Assembly (NCBI RefSeq): GCF_013375935.1
Contig: NZ_CP056117.1
Coordinates: forward strand, 4,832,592 to 4,896,591
Source: Enterobacter cloacae
GTDB taxonomy: Bacteria; Pseudomonadota; Gammaproteobacteria; Enterobacterales; Enterobacteriaceae
Length of the DNA stretch: 64,000 nt
Direction: 5' to 3'
In this document: positions 60,867 through 64,000 of the stretch, piece after piece
Numbering within the stretch: the stretch's first letter is position 1
How the letters are laid out: the number at the start of each line of letters is the position of its first letter
Notes under the pieces: generated by a model
What the model was told of the DNA's origin: nothing
Databases searched by the model: none
What the model saw: only the letters and a program-made list of their open reading frames with translations
Translations under genes and position numbers: made by a program

Positions 60867-61068
60867 TCAGAGACTTTTTGCTATCCGCTCAAGCTCATCA
60901 ACGTTCTCAATGAGCTTTCGCACTTCGGGGGGGAAGTTGATCGCGAGGTGTATGCTTAGACGGCGTGAATTGCTTCTCGCGCACCGGAACGGCGGCGTAA
61001 GCAGAAATAGCCACCGCCAGAGCTGAGATAGACATTGTGAGCAGGTCGAGCCCCATAAATACCCCCAT
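60867..61068 (-). pseudogene. Frameshifted small membrane gene (copy 2)
   Basis: Same C7 run and same frame break as at 13453-13654, so the two copies agree on the homopolymer length. Confidence 0.6.
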
Positions 61069-61239
61069 TTAAGACCAGATGAATCTGTAAACTGCATATA
61101 CAGATACCACCTGCGCAGCAAATACAAGTGGAGCGGCAAGCCACGCTATTTTGCGGTGATTAGTTATCAGTTCTTTGGCGCAGCAAAGAAAACAGATTGC
61201 CATCAACCATAAATAAAAGACAAAGAAAGAAATGCTCAT
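61069..61239 (-). CDS. Small membrane protein, 56 aa (copy 2)
   Basis: Same as 13655-13825. Confidence 0.65.
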   Translation of the reverse strand: MSISFFVFYLWLMAICFLCCAKELITNHRKIAWLAAPLVFAAQVVSVYAVYRFIWS

Positions 61240-61251
61240 GAAGACCTCTGT

Positions 61252-61602
61252 TTAGATGCCGGTCAGTATCGCATAATCATCCGCGACACGCTCGAATGTG
61301 TCAGCGTAACGGATAACCTGTCGCACCTCGTCGGCACCAGCCACAACCGGGTCAGCTTCGGCTGACACGCCAATCAGCAGGTAATCACCGGCGGACGCCA
61401 GCGCGAACTCTGTCCAGACGGTGTTCTTCACGACGATTTCAGCGCCCAGGCTGGCTAACTTCTTGCTGAGCCCACCTTCGTAATCACAGAGGATTTGCTC
61501 AGGTTCGGCATAACCCAGCGGATCGCCGTATTCGTCATTGCCTTCCAGCTTTCGCCAGATGGTCGCCGTGGCTGTGTAACTCCAGTTTGCTGTTGCCGAC
61601 AT
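61252..61602 (-). CDS. Head closure / connector protein (copy 2)
   Basis: Same 116 aa as at 13838-14188. Confidence 0.6.
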   Translation of the reverse strand: MSATANWSYTATATIWRKLEGNDEYGDPLGYAEPEQILCDYEGGLSKKLASLGAEIVVKNTVWTEFALASAGDYLLIGVSAEADPVVAGADEVRQVIRYADTFERVADDYAILTGI

Positions 61603-61775
61603 CAACCCTCCTTCCAGCGCAGCACCTTCGCGCCAGTCGCCCGGATGCGGTCACAGTTGATATGCCACTCGCCGTCCGATTTTACGTAGCCGGTAGTCTC
61701 CCGCCCTGTGTCGGTCATCACCCATACGCGGGTGAGCGGCTTAGGCTTGCCTTCCGTTACTGATTTGTACTTCAT
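61602..61775 (-). CDS. Small phage protein, 57 aa (copy 2)
   Basis: Same as 14188-14361, coupled on both sides. Confidence 0.7.
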   Translation of the reverse strand: MKYKSVTEGKPKPLTRVWVMTDTGRETTGYVKSDGEWHINCDRIRATGAKVLRWKEG

Positions 61776-62155
61776 CAGCAGCCCCCGACCACCATGAACA
61801 GGCCGACACTGTTACCGGCGCTGATCGGCAACTCACCGGTGCAACCGCTGGTATCAAGCCGGGCCAGCGAGTCGCGCAACCAGGTAATGCTGTCGTCGCC
61901 ATATTCAAACGAGCGAGAGGCGCCGGACGGCGCACCCTGCGATTTGATGCGGCGCGCACCGGACGACGTAGCCATAAGCGCGGCGGCGTACATCAGGATC
62001 AGCTTAGCGGTGCACTCGTCATACCCAGCGCCATCAAGGCACGGGATAATCTTGTTCACCACGCAGAGAATCGGATCCAGCAGCGCACCCGGAATGGAGT
62101 AACCCAATTCACCGAGGAACGCCTGCACGTCTGCCGCTGTGATTGGGTCAGCCAT
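61775..62155 (-). CDS. Head-tail connector protein (copy 2)
   Basis: Same 126 aa as at 14361-14741. Confidence 0.65.
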   Translation of the reverse strand: MADPITAADVQAFLGELGYSIPGALLDPILCVVNKIIPCLDGAGYDECTAKLILMYAAALMATSSGARRIKSQGAPSGASRSFEYGDDSITWLRDSLARLDTSGCTGELPISAGNSVGLFMVVGGC

Positions 62156-62157
62156 GG

Positions 62158-62523
62158 TTATTTCGCCTTCTTGATTGCTTCCGCCAGTGCTGCTTCGGCC
62201 TCGTCCGCGCGTTTGGTTTCTGCTGCCAGCGCGTCGGCATGAGCCTTGTCTTTTGCTTCACCATCGGCGATTAGCTTTTGGTTATGCTCCAGCGCGTCGG
62301 CGAGTTGCTTTTGTAGATCAGACAGGTCTGCCGTCTGCGCGGACGCTGTAGCCACTTCGAAGGAAAGCTTTTCGCCTTTCTTCTTGTCAGTGTCCTTTGC
62401 TTTGCCAGACGCTTTCCAGCGCGCTGATGTTGCATCGTCCACTTCTACGATCGCACCAACCTCCAGTTTTCGGAGGTTGGCACCGGCGAAGACGTTACCT
62501 GCTGTGATTTCTACCAGTGCCAT
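62158..62523 (-). CDS. Capsid-associated coiled-coil protein (copy 2)
   Basis: Same 121 aa as at 14744-15109; the last gene of copy 2 that is fully identical to copy 1. Confidence 0.55.
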   Translation of the reverse strand: MALVEITAGNVFAGANLRKLEVGAIVEVDDATSARWKASGKAKDTDKKKGEKLSFEVATASAQTADLSDLQKQLADALEHNQKLIADGEAKDKAHADALAAETKRADEAEAALAEAIKKAK

Positions 62524-62534
62524 TCAATTTCTCC

Positions 62535-63619
62535 TTAGCTGCTCGCGAAGAGCACGCCATGTTTGAGGTTGATATCCTGCTTGACCATCAGGCCCATAGC
62601 GCCCCAGGTGCGCCAGATGTAGTCGCTGTTATAGAACTGACGAGGGTCAGCAACAGTGCCCACAGCCTGACCAGTGATCGGAGCGATAACGCCGGCAGTC
62701 AGGGGAACCACCAAAATCTGGTTACCTGTGAGTTCGGCGTCTTCTTTCACTGCGGCAATGCCGGACAGCTTCAGGATTTCCTGCAGGATGGTGCCGGACT
62801 GGTAATTGTCGCTGAAATAGCGCTCCCAGTTGGACATGATCTCGCTAGATACGTACCAGGTCTGCGGCGCGTACTGGTTATTGGTGATCTTCATGGTGTC
62901 ACGCAGCGCGATCGCACCGTTTCGGTTCTGTTCTGCGGTTGTAGTGCGGCTGGAGAAGTCGATGTTCAGTCCAGATGCGCCCAAATCAACCTGGCCGACG
63001 CGCTCATCGTTCTTCAGGCCTTTCCACGTTTTTCCATCGAAGGTAACAAAGTTGCCTTCCGAGTCGCGGAAACCGTTGAACATGTAGTCCACGATTTTAC
63101 GGCGCACATCATCAACAGAGCCGCGCTGCGCATCGGCAAGTGATGCCAGTGCTGACCCTTTGTTGAAGATTGGATCACGCCAGTGGAACTTGAAGCCGCT
63201 GTCGTGCACCGGAACCATGGTGCCGTCAAAGCTGTACGCGCGAGCATCCAGCGCCGCACCGATCTGGCCGGACATGGAAGTGTGCGCCCAGCCGCGACCG
63301 CCGTACGTGCATATTCATACACTGACTCTTCCAGGCGGACAGAGCGTGACAATGGCATCAGGTCGTTGAACAGGGTGAATTCGGTGTTCGGCTCGAACTG
63401 TGCCAGTACCGTCTGGTCGTACGCGCGGTACATGCGGCGGATATCGTCGACAGCGTTCACCGCGTCCAGATGTCCGTTTTCACCGAAGCGAGCACGGGCA
63501 ATGAAGTCAGCGACAGACTGCGCACTCATGTTGCGCGCCATCTCCAGCTCGCGGAACTGTGCCTGGTTGACTTCGAGGTTACCGGTGCGTTCACCGATAG
63601 AGCGAGAAAATACAAGCAT
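62535..63619 (-). pseudogene. Major capsid gene, frameshifted (copy 2)
   Basis: Copy of 15121-16206 with one G missing at 63303/63304 (GG in copy 1 at 15889-15890). The frame from the start holds for about 106 codons (to YEYART), then runs into a wrong frame and ends at 63014. The C-terminal 246 codons remain open in the right frame from 63275. If real, copy 2 cannot make capsid by itself; a read error is as likely. Confidence 0.85.
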
Positions 63620-63630
63620 TCAGGTGCTCC

Positions 63631-64000
63631 TTACTTGATAACGACGCGCAGCAGATCGCCTGCAGCAACGGTGTACGCCGTGTCTTCTTCGACATATGCG
63701 CGGATGGACTCGCCTGTGGCGTGGGCTTTAACCTGGCCGTTTGCGATGGATAATGGCTGCCCTTTTTTGTAGGTGCCTGCCGCCGCTCGCACGTTAAGGA
63801 ACATGCCCGGCATCGGATGGATGCCAACCACCAACTCATTCACAGGGATTGAGTCGTCAACCTTCTGGCAGCGAAGATAGTCAAAGTCAGCGACATAGAG
63901 GATCGCCTCTTCGTTGCCATCAACCGAGGCCGTGAACTTGGCGGCGGAGAAGAGCCAACAGCACCTGGCTTGGTGGCGGCAGCCGCGGCACCTTCACGGT
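63631..64000 (-). pseudogene. Capsid decoration gene, cut by the window end and frameshifted (copy 2)
   Basis: Copy of 16218-16588. One A is missing at about 63953 (GAAGAAGCC in copy 1, GAAGAGCC here), shifting the frame upstream of residue ~36. The start codon lies outside the window. Confidence 0.8.

Larger units (their letters stand above)
47463..64000. mobile_element. Second prophage copy (partial)
   Basis: Repeats 49-16588 at an offset of 47,414 (47,413 after 63303 and 47,412 after 63953 because of two 1-bp deletions). All reading frames up to 62534 have the same lengths and products as in copy 1. It is cut by the window end. Confidence 0.95.

Noticed and set aside
1..64000. CRISPR arrays, insertion sequences, rRNA genes
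   Set aside because: No regularly spaced repeats with unique spacers, no transposase-like frame, and no rRNA sequence were seen; the only large repeat is the second prophage copy.

Overview
The window is a temperate, lambdoid siphovirus-type prophage of an enterobacterium, followed by the start of a second, head-to-tail copy of the same prophage. Only bases 1-48 are host DNA. Host evidence: the attachment core is the last 46 bp of a tRNA-Thr gene of the thrW type (complement strand, CCA end at 50), the attachment site used by Salmonella phage P22, and the int/xis pair resembles that of P22. A Klebsiella/Enterobacter-type host fits the genes, but the species cannot be fixed from 48 bp.

Copy 1 runs from the core at 50 to the next core at 47464, a unit of 47,414 bp. 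Left to right on the minus strand (transcribed right to left): an SOS-controlled UmuC-type polymerase with a degenerate UmuD-like partner; an SGNH-hydrolase tailspike; tail tip, tape measure, tail tube and head-tail connector genes; capsid, scaffold/protease, MuF, portal and terminase genes; a phage metallopeptidase; a Rha regulator; the lysis cassette (holin, GH19 endolysin, nested spanins); a tRNA-like element; antiterminator Q; the nin region; a HEPN-like accessory gene; a C4-like RNA; Ea22-like early genes; a DnaB-type helicase and an O-like initiator carrying iterons; an orf48-like gene; a YdaT/CII-like gene and a Cro/YdaS-like gene. The CI repressor starts the plus-strand half. After it come a frameshifted minus-strand gene, the second operator/promoter (PL), an RNA-like leader of about 0.8 kb with a boxA, a recombination module (Sak4-like ATPase, SSB, DEDDh exonuclease), a Dcm-Dam fusion methyltransferase, many small genes, Xis and Int.

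The genes form one temperate circuit. CI and Cro/YdaS act on two operator clusters with AATCGC-N4-GCGATT sites. The leftward transcript makes the CII-like protein, the replication proteins and then Q. Q would carry late transcription through a series of intrinsic terminators placed between lysis, head and tail genes. The rightward transcript makes recombination, methylation and integration functions. Integrase arm-type sites with 11-bp phasing flank the core.

Copy 2 starts at 47464 and is cut by the window end inside the capsid decoration gene. By inspection it matches copy 1 for about 15.8 kb, then has two 1-bp deletions in the last 0.7 kb, one of which breaks the major capsid gene. Several genes in copy 1 also carry single-base frameshifts or an in-frame stop (13453-13654, 23352-23569, 36784-37156, 40349-41215), two of them in G/C homopolymers. 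A draft assembly with indel errors is therefore a serious alternative to real decay, and the tandem arrangement could be real or an assembly product of excised phage DNA.
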